From the NCBI GenBank assembly GCA_003952965.2, contig CM025853.1:24028714-24092713 (forward strand): a stretch of DNA of 64,000 nucleotides, read 5' to 3'. The notes beneath the pieces were generated by a model that ran no database searches, was not told the origin of the DNA, and saw only the letters and a program-made list of their open reading frames with translations. This stretch comes from Morella rubra. Lineage: Eukaryota; Streptophyta; Magnoliopsida; Fagales; Myricaceae. This document shows positions 47,087 through 57,757 of this stretch, in pieces; position 1 is the stretch's first letter, and the number at the start of each line of letters is the position of its first letter. The position numbers and the translations under genes are program-made.

Positions 47087-50000
47087 TCTTTTTAAGTCAG
47101 TAATAACCACAAATGAATCTCCCTTGTCAATGGTTCAGCTTCATTTTTGTCCAGAAGATTAAGGAGACTAGGAAGGCTCCGAGCAAATGGAACAAAGAGA
47201 GCTTTGGCTTTGTCCAGAATAAAATTAAGAAACTCCATGATCAGTTGGACTTTGTGCAAGGGCTGCCACCATTGGACCAATCTAGGGAGGTGGAAATGAG
47301 TATTCAAGTGGATTTATGAGAAGCATTGAAAAGGGAGGAAGGCATTTGGAAGTAGAAATTTAGAGTCACGTGGTTGACTTCAATGAACCTCAATACAAAG
47401 TTCTTCCATCTGTCGACCATCATCCGGAGGCGGAAGAACAACATTGAAGCTTTCAAAAATCAAGAAGGGGTATGGCTTCAAGAGAGGGAGGTTATTGGTA
47501 ATCATGTGGTGGACTTTTTCTAGAATTTATATATGACCTCAGCCCCTATGATTGATGATGAAATTCGGGAGTTGGTTCCATCAATTATTTCTAGTGAGGA
47601 TAATGAAGACCCCTGTGCTATCCTGAATGAGGAAGAGGTTTAAGCAACTGTTAATCAACTAGGGGCGATGAAGGCAATAGGCCTAGATGGAATGTCTGCA
47701 CTTTTCTATCAGCACTATTGGAGTTCTATGGGAAAGGAGTTGGTTAACATGGTTCAACACTTTTTTCGGTCAGGATATATGTTGAAACAGATAAATCACT
47801 AATTTATAGTTTTGATACCTAAAGTGAAGCACCCTATGAAAATTGAGCATTTATGCCTGATAAGCCTCTGCAATGTGGCTTATAAAGTTGTGTCCAAAAT
47901 TCTCACTGTGAGGCTCAAAAGGGTTATCTTCAAATTAATTTTTCCCTTCCAAGCTGCGTTTGTACCTGGCTGGCTCATTCAAGATGACTTCATCTTGAGC
48001 CAAGAAATTCTGCACTCTATGAAAGCTAAAAGGGGTAGGAAAGGGTTGATGGCTATGAAGCTAGATATGAAGAAGGCGTATGATAGGATGGAATGGAGTT
48101 TTCTTCTCTATGTGCTATGATGCTTCAGTTTCAATGAGAGGTGGATTGGTTGGGTCGAAAGTGTATCACCACTATTTCTTTTTATGTACTTTTGAATGGT
48201 ACACCTTATGGTTTTTTCAACCCATCCTGTGGTCTTAGGCAAGGAGACCCTCTTTCTCCTTTTTTGTTTATCGTGGGTTCAAAGGTGCTGTGTAGACTTC
48301 TTTGCCGTGCTAAGTTACAAGGATCCCTTCATGGTACCAAAGTGACTTGGGCTAGACCATCTATTTCTCACATCCTCTTTGCCGACGATCTAATTATCTT
48401 TTGTAGGGCTAACATAAAGCAAGCTACTGTCATTAACGGGGTGCTGGAGCTGTATGCTAGGTGGTCAGGGCAAAAAGTCAATAAGGGTAAATCTGCCTTA
48501 TACTCCAGCAAGAACACACATCCAAAGGCTATGGAGTACCTTTGTGGTGTTTTTGCAGGTGAAAAAAATGGCTCTAAATAGTAAGTATTTAGGTCGCCCG
48601 CTGTTTATAAGCAGGTCCAAACGGAGAGCTTTTAAGGATGTCAAGGATAAGGTGTTGAGCAAATTGGCGGGTTGAAAATTGAGATCTCTTTCCTAGGCAG
48701 GAAGAACAACATTGATTTAGGCGATCGCAATAGCAATTCCTCTATATTGCATGTCCACCTTCTTGTTGCCCAAAGGATGGTGCGAAGAGATTGACATAAT
48801 TCTTAAGGACTTCTGGTGGTATTTCTCCACTCAGAAAAAGAAAAATTTCACTCCGTGTGCTTGAGATTCTATTTGCCAACCTAAAGAACAAGGGAAATTG
48901 GGGCTGAGGAAGATATTCGAAACTAATCTTGCTTTGGTTGCAAAACTTAGTTGGAGATTTCTAAAACAGCCGGAGAGCCTTCAGGTTCAGATCTACAAAC
49001 TCAAATACAGGATGCTTAATCCATTGTTGCATAGGCCGAACCTTGAGAATGTTTCGAGTATATGGAAAGGCGTTATTCAAGCTGCTCCTTAGCTGTAGTT
49101 TGGACTTTGCATCTTGCCTCTTAATGGGAGTTCTGTTAAGATTAGAGAAGCACCGTGGCTTGCAGGGGGTCCTCTTTTTAAGCCATTTTGGAGTTTTGAT
49201 AGTTCTGAAAATGTTGATATTCAGGTGGTCAACGATTTGGTATTTGTTGTAGAGGGTTAATGGAACGTTCAGCTAAGCAGGACCCTTTTCTCCAAAGATT
49301 TTGTGGATGAGATTCTCAAAATGCCCGTGCCTAGTTCTTCTCGAAAGGATCAGTGGATCTGGACAAAGGAGTTGATGGGAGGTTATTTTGTTAAATCCGT
49401 CTTGGGAGCAAAACAAGCTCAGGGGGCGCCCACCAATCTTTTGATGGAAAGTACTTCCTGAAATATCTTGTGGAAGTTAAAAATTCAAGGCTGACTGAAA
49501 CTTTTATTATGAAAAGTCGCAAAGGGTGCATTGAAAACCAAAGGGAGTTTGGGAAGGATTTTGCATAGGGAGGATGAAGATGTTTTTTATTGTCCTCTGT
49601 GTAGGCAAGCGACAAAAGATACTTTCCACCTCCTAATCTATTGCAGCGTGATAAGTATTGCTTGATGAGAATCCTTGGGGGTTGTGTAGATGGATTCTAT
49701 TCTTTTTTCTACTCTGGCTAAGTTGATTAAGACTATTTTTCAAGTTGATTGTGCTTTTAATATGAAGGAAAGGAACTTGCAAGCATTTGTTCTTAATGTG
49801 GCCATAGTGATGGATGTTATTTGGCACACTCGTAACAAAATGGTTCACCTTTCTGAACCGGTTAATACAGGGGACGTGGTTATGGCGATTAGACGCAGAT
49901 ATGTGAAACACACTGCTGCTTGGGTTGAAGTGGGCAGGAGTGCGAATCTTCATTGGAATCCACCTCAGCTGAGATTTTTGAAGCTTAACTCGGATGTTGC

Positions 50001-50465
50001 TGTTCGTTCAAACGGGTCTTACATAACTATCTAGGTAAGAGACTCTTTTATTTCCCTTTGGATGATATACACGGAACGATTAGTTACTATGAACTCCATT
50101 GTTGGTGAAGCGTTTGCTCTTGCGGAAGGGGTTTCCTTGGCTTGTAAGAGGAATTGGTGTCGAGCTATTTTTTAATGTGATTCTTTGCTCTTATTCAAGG
50201 ATATTCTATCTACTGATCAGCCAAGTTTATGGGTTGTTGCTACCTTTGTGAATCACATTTCGGCTGAGCTTGTTGAGTGGAAGGTTGGTTGGGTTCCTAG
50301 GATATGTAATGAGTTGGCTCACAACTTAGCTAAGTGGGCAACCCAGTTTGGTGAGGAAGGGTTCTTTTCAGAGGGCAATATACTAAGCACATTCGATCTT
50401 GTGATATGCATGGTCTCTTTTAGTTGCTTTTTTAATAAGAGGTTTTATTTAGCATAAAAAAAAAA
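47087..50465 (+). mobile_element. L1-type LINE, 5'-truncated and inactive, with RNase H region
   Basis: A plus-strand non-LTR retrotransposon lacking its endonuclease part. It opens with KWNKESFGFVQNKIKKLHDQ (from about 47170), a linker typical of plant LINE ORF2. The reverse transcriptase follows: AFVPGWLIQDDFILSQEILH, DMKKAYDRMEWSF, CGLRQGDPLSPFLF and HILFADDLIIF (the FADD catalytic motif). Then comes a zf-RVT-like patch (YCPLCRQATKDTFHLLIYC) and a C-terminal RNase H-like region (KLNSDVAV ... EAFALAEGVSLACKR ... WVPRICNELAHNLAKWA). It ends at an A-run (50456-50465). Many stops and frameshifts break it. A weak target duplication may be present (47072-47086 against 50466-50480, about 11 of 15), so the left border is uncertain. 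Confidence 0.88.
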
Positions 50466-50914
50466 CAATCTATAAAGAAGCATTGATTCATACATGCTTC
50501 AGTCTTTACGTCACTAATAACCACCTCTATCTTATAATTGAATGAAGAAATCTCTCTCTTTCTTTATCCCTCGTCCCAACAATTCCTAATAAAAAATTGA
50601 GTAAGTGATGCCTTCAAGCTTTAAGCTAACCTCCGTTCTAGACTTTGAACTCGCTAAAAGCAAGACGTTTTGAAAAGAACAAAGCGTATTTTCTAACATA
50701 ACCTTTTCAAGTAGTGGTGGAACAAGAATTTTTTTCTTCGGGAGATGGAGTAATAAAATCATATTGTTAAAAAAAAAATTTACGTAGTATTTAAAATTGT
50801 TTGTAGCACCAATTTGTCCAAAATCTACAAAAGATAAGTCCTCTTAATAAAAGTGTCTTCCTAATAAAAATATCCCGCATTAAAATTACTACATTTTGAT
50901 CAATTTATCAAAAA
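50466..50914. other. Short AT-rich spacer between LINE and Pack-MULE
   Basis: About 450 bp of AT-rich sequence with no gene or repeat that I can name. Confidence 0.5.
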
Positions 50915-51123
50915 AAAGAAAAAGAAAAATTGGCAATATGGTCACTAAATTCATACCACGCTAACGATTCAGTCACTGAGTTTCATTTTTTTACTTTATG
51001 GTTACTAAGTCTATACCTATGTGACGATTGAGTCCTACCGTCTATATTCCGTCAATTCATTTAACGGAACCCCATGCCACATCAGCGCTAGTTTCATGCC
51101 AAGCCATCATCTCCTTCACGCAC

Positions 51124-51345
51124 TATTTCTAAATCTCTCATGGCAGACCTAGTCATCGTCTCCTCAGGCCATTCCTTCGAACGCACCTGTGTTCGATCCT
51201 GCCAAGCCCTTGGCTTCACACCTACTCTGGTGGACTCGTCCAAGCCCAATTTCTCCTCTGTATTCCCTAACCTCGCCCTTAAATCTACCATTCTCAGCTA
51301 GTGCGAGAATTTCTTGATGGACCCTCCAAAACCCACCTATTACAT
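51124..51345 (+). other. Unassigned coding-looking stretch inside the Pack-MULE
   Basis: An ATG at 51139 opens MADLVIVSSGHSFERTCVRS and runs about 53 codons to a stop, after which the same frame goes on as CENFLMDPPKPTYYIKE. Its composition differs from the AT-rich arms and it could be a second captured gene piece. I do not recognise the source. Confidence 0.35.
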
Positions 51346-51566
51346 TAAAGAAACATAAACATGATGGTGGGTTTCACATATCCAAACTCATTTTTTAAGT
51401 TTCTCCTGAAGTTTATACTTTATCTTATTTGCAATAAATGAATTCTCTGCAGGGATCATTGTTTTAACAGGGCTCTTAGAATCTTGTGCACGTGGGGCAT
51501 GTTCTGGTTACCATGGGATTTATGGTCTGAGATCCAAAATGAATTATTTACTAATTTGTTCTACAG

Positions 51567-51843
51567 GGAGTTAAGTTATGAAGACAATAAGCGTGAACAA
51601 GTTGACATCTGCTGGCTGCAAAGTGAAAATATGGATTGAGGATTGGTTTGCCCAGCTAAACAATAAAATGGGAGTGATTTGAAGAAAATCGAGACTGTTG
51701 GGTGCTACCTCATCGAGATTTGAAAAGCTGTTGGAATGGATTTGGAAGGAGGAAAAGTTGAATTTTTGTGGTCGTCGAAGGAGATTAATTCAAGGGCATA
51801 TGGGTACTGGCCTATTGTTATGGATATAGCTCGAAGGAATGGG
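51567..51843 (+). pseudogene. Captured tyrosyl-tRNA synthetase gene fragment
   Basis: After an intron-like pyrimidine tract and acceptor (TTGTTCTACAG, ending 51566), the translation reads MKTISVNKLTSAGCKVKIWI, then EDWFAQLNNKMG, DLKKIETVG, YLIEI, KAVGMDLEGGKVEFLWSSKE, INSRA and YWPIVMDIARRN. This is the catalytic-domain sequence of plant cytosolic tyrosine--tRNA ligase. Small indels near 51574-51580 and 51672-51677, and a TGA after YLIEI, break it. Homology stops abruptly at about 51843, where different sequence begins. The retained intron end shows capture from genomic DNA. It cannot encode a working enzyme. Confidence 0.85.
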
Positions 51844-52263
51844 AATCGTTCCTCCCCTGATCGATGTTTTGAAGGGGGGATTCCTTGAGGGGTAGGAGCA
51901 CAATTGTAGTGCACTCTTTCGTGTAGCTCTTGATGATGGGAACAAGACCGCAATTCACTCGGTGCTCGGACACAGGTACGTTCGAAAGAGTGACATGAAA
52001 CTGTGTGTTTAGTTTGTGCTGTGTGTTGTTTAGCATTGAGGATTTTAATTTACAAGACTAAACGCAACGTTTTATTAAACTCAGATATGACGTGTTCAAA
52101 TGCTGACGTGGTATGGGGTTTCGTTAAATGGATTGACGGAACATGGACGAAGGACCCAATTGTCACATGGGTATGGACTCAGTGACTATAAAGTAAAAAA
52201 ATAAAACCTAGTGACTAAATTGTCAGCGTGATATAAACCTAGTGACTATATTGTCAATTTCCC

Positions 52264-53230
52264 AAAAAAATATAGAAAAAGCTTAATCAATAAGATGTTT
52301 GTAGATAAATTTTTTCAATCAATGAAACATAAGGCAAACTGGTTAGTATATTTGTGTGTTGATGAAATTCCGTGCCAAACTAAATTCAAATTGAGTTGTA
52401 ATTTGTTTGATCAAAGCGTTCAAGAGTTTAAAATCTTCTCGCTTGCATGCCACTTGATGTTGGCTCAAGCAACACCTGCGATGAGTTATAGAGTGTTTCC
52501 GTTTGTCTGTCGCTTGCCCTTTGCTCGAGCGAAGTGAATAGATGAGTTATAGATTGTTCTCACTCACCTGACACTTGATCCTGGCTCAAGGGAAGCCTTC
52601 ACAGATTGATTGCATCCGATTGTTGCTTAACCTTGACTCGAGCGGGAACAGACGATTTTTAGAAAACTCTATTTTTTAGAGTTCTATTTGGGGTACAATT
52701 TAATGTAACCTTTAAACACCATGTGCAGTCGTCACTTAACGTTATAGAGCACAAGTTAAACATCCTATAAGCCTCCATTTTGAGAGAGAAAAATACCTTA
52801 AGGACTTATAACCTAACTTGATTAGAGTTTCTCTCGTTCAATCATCATTGATACCAACCCTCAGTTGTAAAGCTTCCAGAGTGTTTAAGAAATTTGGTTG
52901 CCGGAGTTTTGGTGTTGAAGAACGAGTTTGTTCACAAAAGAGCCTATAAGAAAAATCTCAGAGGTCTGAGGTGGTTGCCATATAGAGCGGGTCTAAATAG
53001 CATTCTTAGATTACTATATCGGATTGTCGGAGTCAGCAAAGAAGTTTTGCCAGTGTCTGATATCGGAGTTGTCATAGTTAGTAAAGGGTTTTTACCAATG
53101 TCTGATATTAGGGTTATCAGAGTTTGCAAAATGAATTTTGCTAGTGTTTGAATCACTGCAGGTAAGGTTTTCTTCTTGGTGAATTTTCGAGAGCGCAATA
53201 GTCTAAAGTGGGTTTTCTTTTAAAAGAGAA
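52264..53230 (+). repeat. LTR-like debris with two tandem-repeat blocks
   Basis: A block at about 52438-52660 has three or four degenerate units of about 70 bp built on CACTTGATNNTGGCTCAAG and GATGAGTTATAGA. A second block, 53016-53150, has three units of 44-46 bp, each ATATYRGGRTTRTCRGAGT-like and ending CAGTGTCTG or similar. The stretch between (about 52740-52880) has a CTCTCGTTCAATCATC-like leader reminiscent of retroelement R-U5 sequence. No ends or coding domains could be defined. Confidence 0.5.
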
Positions 53231-56200
53231 GCTGAGGGCACATGGGAAACCCGATCCATAAGGTACACAACTTTTTGTTTCTTTGACCTCTTTCTTCTTT
53301 CTCAAATAGATAAAATCGTACTCCCTCATGCAATATTAGTTGCAATTTTTCATTCACCCTTTAGAGTTTTTACGCGTGAATCGGATCTAAATGAAAATGA
53401 CAAAGGCTTCAAAACATACGTTGAGGGTCTTCAGATAGCTTGCATTTTCTTTTCTTCCCAATTTATATGGCAAAATGGTCTTTTAACATGGGTTAAGAGG
53501 TTACAGGACATAGTTTTATAGAGGGTGAATTACAATGAGTGATAGTTTAAGGGATAATTAAGAAAAAGGATGATAGTTCGTAGGAAGTTATTGTAATTTG
53601 TCATATTCATGTGTAATCCGCGTGGGACGGATTCCGTTCAAATTGTCATGTCTCATGCTTATACTTACCTCAAAGGCTCACTTATAGTAATCGTATGCAC
53701 GTAAGTAAGGATTACAATACGAATTATTCTTCTACTTGGATTTACCATATTGCCCTTGAATTACTTTGTGGAAGCCTTGTAAATAAAATGGGATATAATT
53801 CACGAGAAAAGTCCTTGAAAACGAATTAAAGATTAAAATGCGGTCTTCAGGAACATAAAGAAATTACCATATAATTAGTAGTAGTCTTAAAAACGTCTCA
53901 AGAATTTGATTATGTAATTAGGTTAAAACTTAATAAAAAATTAAAAAGGTAAAATTAGAAAGAAACAATAAATGAGCGAAAAGCTTTTCATTATTAACGC
54001 GGTTTCAAAATATGTCCTTCTTAAGGACTACAAAAGGAGGCCTATAGTTACAAAAGTGTGAGTGTTCTAAGGCTCACTTAGCCTATAGAACCGTGTTTCA
54101 AAAGACATAAGTTTTAACATTTACAACATAAAAATATAAGGAAACTGAAAACTATACTACACCCCTAATCCTTCCTCCTCTTCGGTGTCGGAGGTAAGGT
54201 CTACCACACCAACGTCCAGCGAGACTTGGCTACACTCCACCAGGGAGCCAAGAAAGAAGGGTAGGGACTATAGGCTTGGGTGGGACATCCACCAAGCTGA
54301 AATCCTTGAGTCTCAGTAATGGAGGGTCTTTGAGATACTAGTGGGGCATGTACTCTACTAAGATCTCAAAGTTATCCGAGATCCAGGCCTGGATCTTAAG
54401 GACGATGACGTAGGGGTCCATGTCGATAATCTGCTCACTCTTGACAAGCTTCGTATTCTTGTAATCGTAGATATACACAAACCAAAGAATAAAAGAGTAA
54501 ACAGATGTGATCATCATAGATGCCGGTAAACAAATGTAACAAATGTGATATTCAATTAGTGCAATGTTCATGAATAACAATGATATGCACTATTTCCTTT
54601 GATTTTGAGGCATTCTTGATGCCTGCTCTATTCACCCCCAAGTTGGGTTGTGAGTCCCTCATCTCCTCGCGGGACTTGTCCCGTGTCATATACACCAAGA
54701 ACCGATCTATTGGCATAAATGCCCCAATAGGAGCCTACCCACTCCCTGTAGTTCGGGGTTGCACTCTCCCCGATGTGACCTGTACCGTCACCCTCTTTTC
54801 TTGGGAACCACCTCAGTGGGTTTAGTTTTCTCTCGCTTGTTTTTCTCTCTCATAATGTGTATGTATATGAATGCTCAAACATAAAAAGAGAAGTAAGGTT
54901 CAAACATTCATAGCATTAAATCCTAAAGAATAGAATAAATGAAAGTTTAAACACTTAGGTGTAAAACCAAATAACTATATCGTTTATTTAGTTTTTGTTT
55001 CTAGTGGACTATCAATGACCTTTTCTTTTTCCTAAGGTTATATCAGATTTTTATTTACTTATTTATGTCTTTAATTCTTTCTTGAATTTCTAGTATTTTC
55101 TACAATACAATTATTCCATTATTTAACTCTTTTTTTCCTTAATCATTTATCGTTTAAGAAATTAACTAAATAATATTTTCATTGATTATACATTGTTTGG
55201 ACCTTTTGGGTCCTATTGGACTCTAATGGCCCAGACTTTCTATTTTTTAAAACTTCCAAGGTTCATTTAGGGTATTGGGCTTAAGGTCCATTTGAGAACC
55301 TTAACGGGCCTTGTGATTTTGGCCCTCTGGATAACTCGGATTGAGCTCAAATTTTGGCTCCCTTATCATTTTTTTATGCTTTACACAGCCATAAATCCTA
55401 TTTTTAACTTGGACATTTTTACCCCTTCGTTTACCCAGAGTTACCGAGACTGCCCTTTAGGACTCCCAAGGGCATTTTAGACCTCTCTCTACGTTATGTT
55501 TGGCTGAAATTTCTAGGGTAAGATCCAATATACCTAAGCTACATATCTGGAAAATTTTAAGCAAAAAATCTTAAGTGTCTCTACATGTGATTCTGGACAG
55601 TGCACTCTTTTCTTCATTTTTTTTTTCTAAGCCAAGATAAAGCACTCTTTTCTTCATTTAACACCACTAAACCTATTTGCATGTGATTTCTTATGTCTCT
55701 AATCATCATAACTCATAAATTAACATGTTATTTTACATTTTCAACATGTCAGTGCACACACTACACAATCAGATGACATGATGGTAAGGAAAAAGAGACA
55801 AAAATGCATAAGTCATACATTCATTGCATAAATGACCCTTGCATGTGATATTTGGCTCTTATAGGCATCAAATCCCATATTTGGGTTCTCAAAACTTCTA
55901 TACAAGGCACCGCCTTGCATCTTTTTCTTTCTCATAAAGTAACCATTTCCAATATTTATACATCATCAATGCTCTCAAATACATATACCATGAACAAAAC
56001 ATGATTCAATAGCACCATATGATGTAAAATGATATATGCATACATATTAGGCTACCCCCAAGGCCAACCTGTGGCTTCCCATCCTCCAAAAATAAGTTTT
56101 AGCCACTGACTGTGGCTCTCAAACACAACAAAACCAACCTAGTTATGAACTACCTCCATTTTAACACAATATGCATATAACTTTCAAGAAAATGCTAGAT

Positions 56201-57597
56201 CTCCACATGCAACCTTCAATAACTCATCATCTCATAACAAAAACTAGATCTAACATTCTTCTTATTGTATCCAACATGCATATCATAGAATCCATCATAA
56301 TAGCAACTAAAACAAACCAAAATGCCATATTTTCCCCACACAATGAACACGAGACTACCCTTACCTCAAGTTTTCGGTTAAGGTCTTGTAAGAACTCTAA
56401 AACCACCTAAAAGGACAAAACAAAGCTTAGAAGAGGAGCTCAATGGAAGGAGGAGGAGAAAATGGCCCATGGGATCCTCTCCTATGGCCGAATACCCCTA
56501 GAGCTAGGTTTTTACCTTGGCTTTCTTTCTTCTAGCTTTTCTTTCTCCTAGCTTTTCTTTCTCCCTTCTTTTCTCTTTCTTCTTCTTCGACCTTTCATTC
56601 TTCTTCTCTCTCTTCTCTCTTCTCTACCCTCTTTCTCTTTTACTAGACTCACAACAATTAGCTCTTTGTCATGAGTCTCCCCTTATATAGAGCTCCCAGT
56701 TTCTTTGTCTTTTCCTAAGTCATAATTACCTATATTCTAGGGGTATGCTAGATTAATTAGACTTGTAATCATTTAGTGAAGTTTAACAGGCAAAAGAAAT
56801 TGTGCCATTGGGTAGCTAGTTTATGAGAAGATAAATTGTTACACTTGACAAAAATGGAAGATTTTGTCTCCAAAGAGACATAATTACCTAGATATGGCCG
56901 GCCATGGGCTTGAGAAGTGGGCTTGGATTGTCTTGTTGACCTCCAAGCCTTTGAGTCAACTCCAAGGCTTCCTAGGGTCGGCCCAATTAACATTCCTAGG
57001 TCCAATCTAGCCTAATTAGGTAATTAAATTAATGCTCAAAATAATTAACTAAATTTAATTAATTAAAGAAAATTGGAAATTAATCTAGGTCAAAGGAGAA
57101 ACAAAATAATGAGAGAAAGAAAATCATAGAGCTAATGATGTGAACATCAAAATTTAATTATGAGCTAAGAGTGCATTATAATTTTCAGATATGAAAAAGA
57201 AAAATAATCAAGCAAAAATTCTATCATATTTCTCCAAGAAATATACTCTAATATAGATTTTAAGAATGGCTACAATTTAATCAAATGCTCAAATAACAAG
57301 TAAAGTAACTAAAAAGGTGAGCAATTGTAAATGCACTAAAAACATGAAATTATAGCAAAGGAAAAATAAATGACGGAAATTGACTACTAAAAACTTCATA
57401 ATTAAAGAAAATACCTCCATTAATAACATTAAAAGAGTTCAAAAGGAAGGAGTGTCACACAAATTGATGTCCCAAGTCGGTCGAGGGATAAAACTAGAAT
57501 AAGGACATAGTTTAAGGGTGAGTTATAATAAGTGATAATTTAAGAGTAATTGAGAAAATAGTAATAGTCTGTGAATGATTATTTATAATTTATCCCA
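53231..57597 (-). mobile_element. Unclassified retroelement-like region, probably minus strand
   Basis: 4.4 kb without a host gene. On the minus strand, CTATATAAGGGGAGACTCAT (about 56680-56699) looks like a promoter, followed by a long purine-rich leader (56510-56640) and then a long non-coding stretch. A protein-like piece (about 54340-54580: YIYDYKNTKLVKSEQIIDMD) and another around 54600-54830 resemble internal parts of a degraded retroelement, but no gag, protease or reverse transcriptase motif is visible. TGTGACACTCC on the minus strand from 57461 could be an LTR start. A stretch of about 100 bp is repeated in direct orientation at 53505-53612 and 57483-57597. Fits a large non-autonomous LTR element, but borders are unproven. 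Confidence 0.35.
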
Positions 57598-57757
57598 AAA
57601 AAATTCCTTGTCCACAGATAACAGCATATCAGAAAAATTTCTCGAAACAAAACATATGCTATACAGTACAAAAATACCGGAAGCTCGGGTGAAGGAAAAA
57701 CAAAAGAACTCCTACAACTCAGAGATCACACCCACAAAGGTGTCCAGGGGCTGATGA

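Larger units (their letters stand above)
50924..52263. mobile_element. Pack-MULE-type element carrying a tyrosyl-tRNA synthetase gene fragment
   Basis: A 1340-bp element with long inverted arms: 50924-51088 and 52102-52263, the ends reading GAAAAATTGGCAATATGGTC and (inward) GGGAAATTGACAATATAGTC. Shared inner words include TTTTACTTTATRGT, CGTCAAT and CATTTAACG. Possible 9-bp target duplication AAAGAAAAA against AAAAAAATA (7 of 9, low complexity). Long arms and no transposase mark it as non-autonomous Mutator-like. The interior contains host-gene sequence: a piece of tyrosyl-tRNA synthetase with an upstream intron end (51567-51843), and an unassigned coding-looking stretch (51139-51300 plus). 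Confidence 0.82.
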
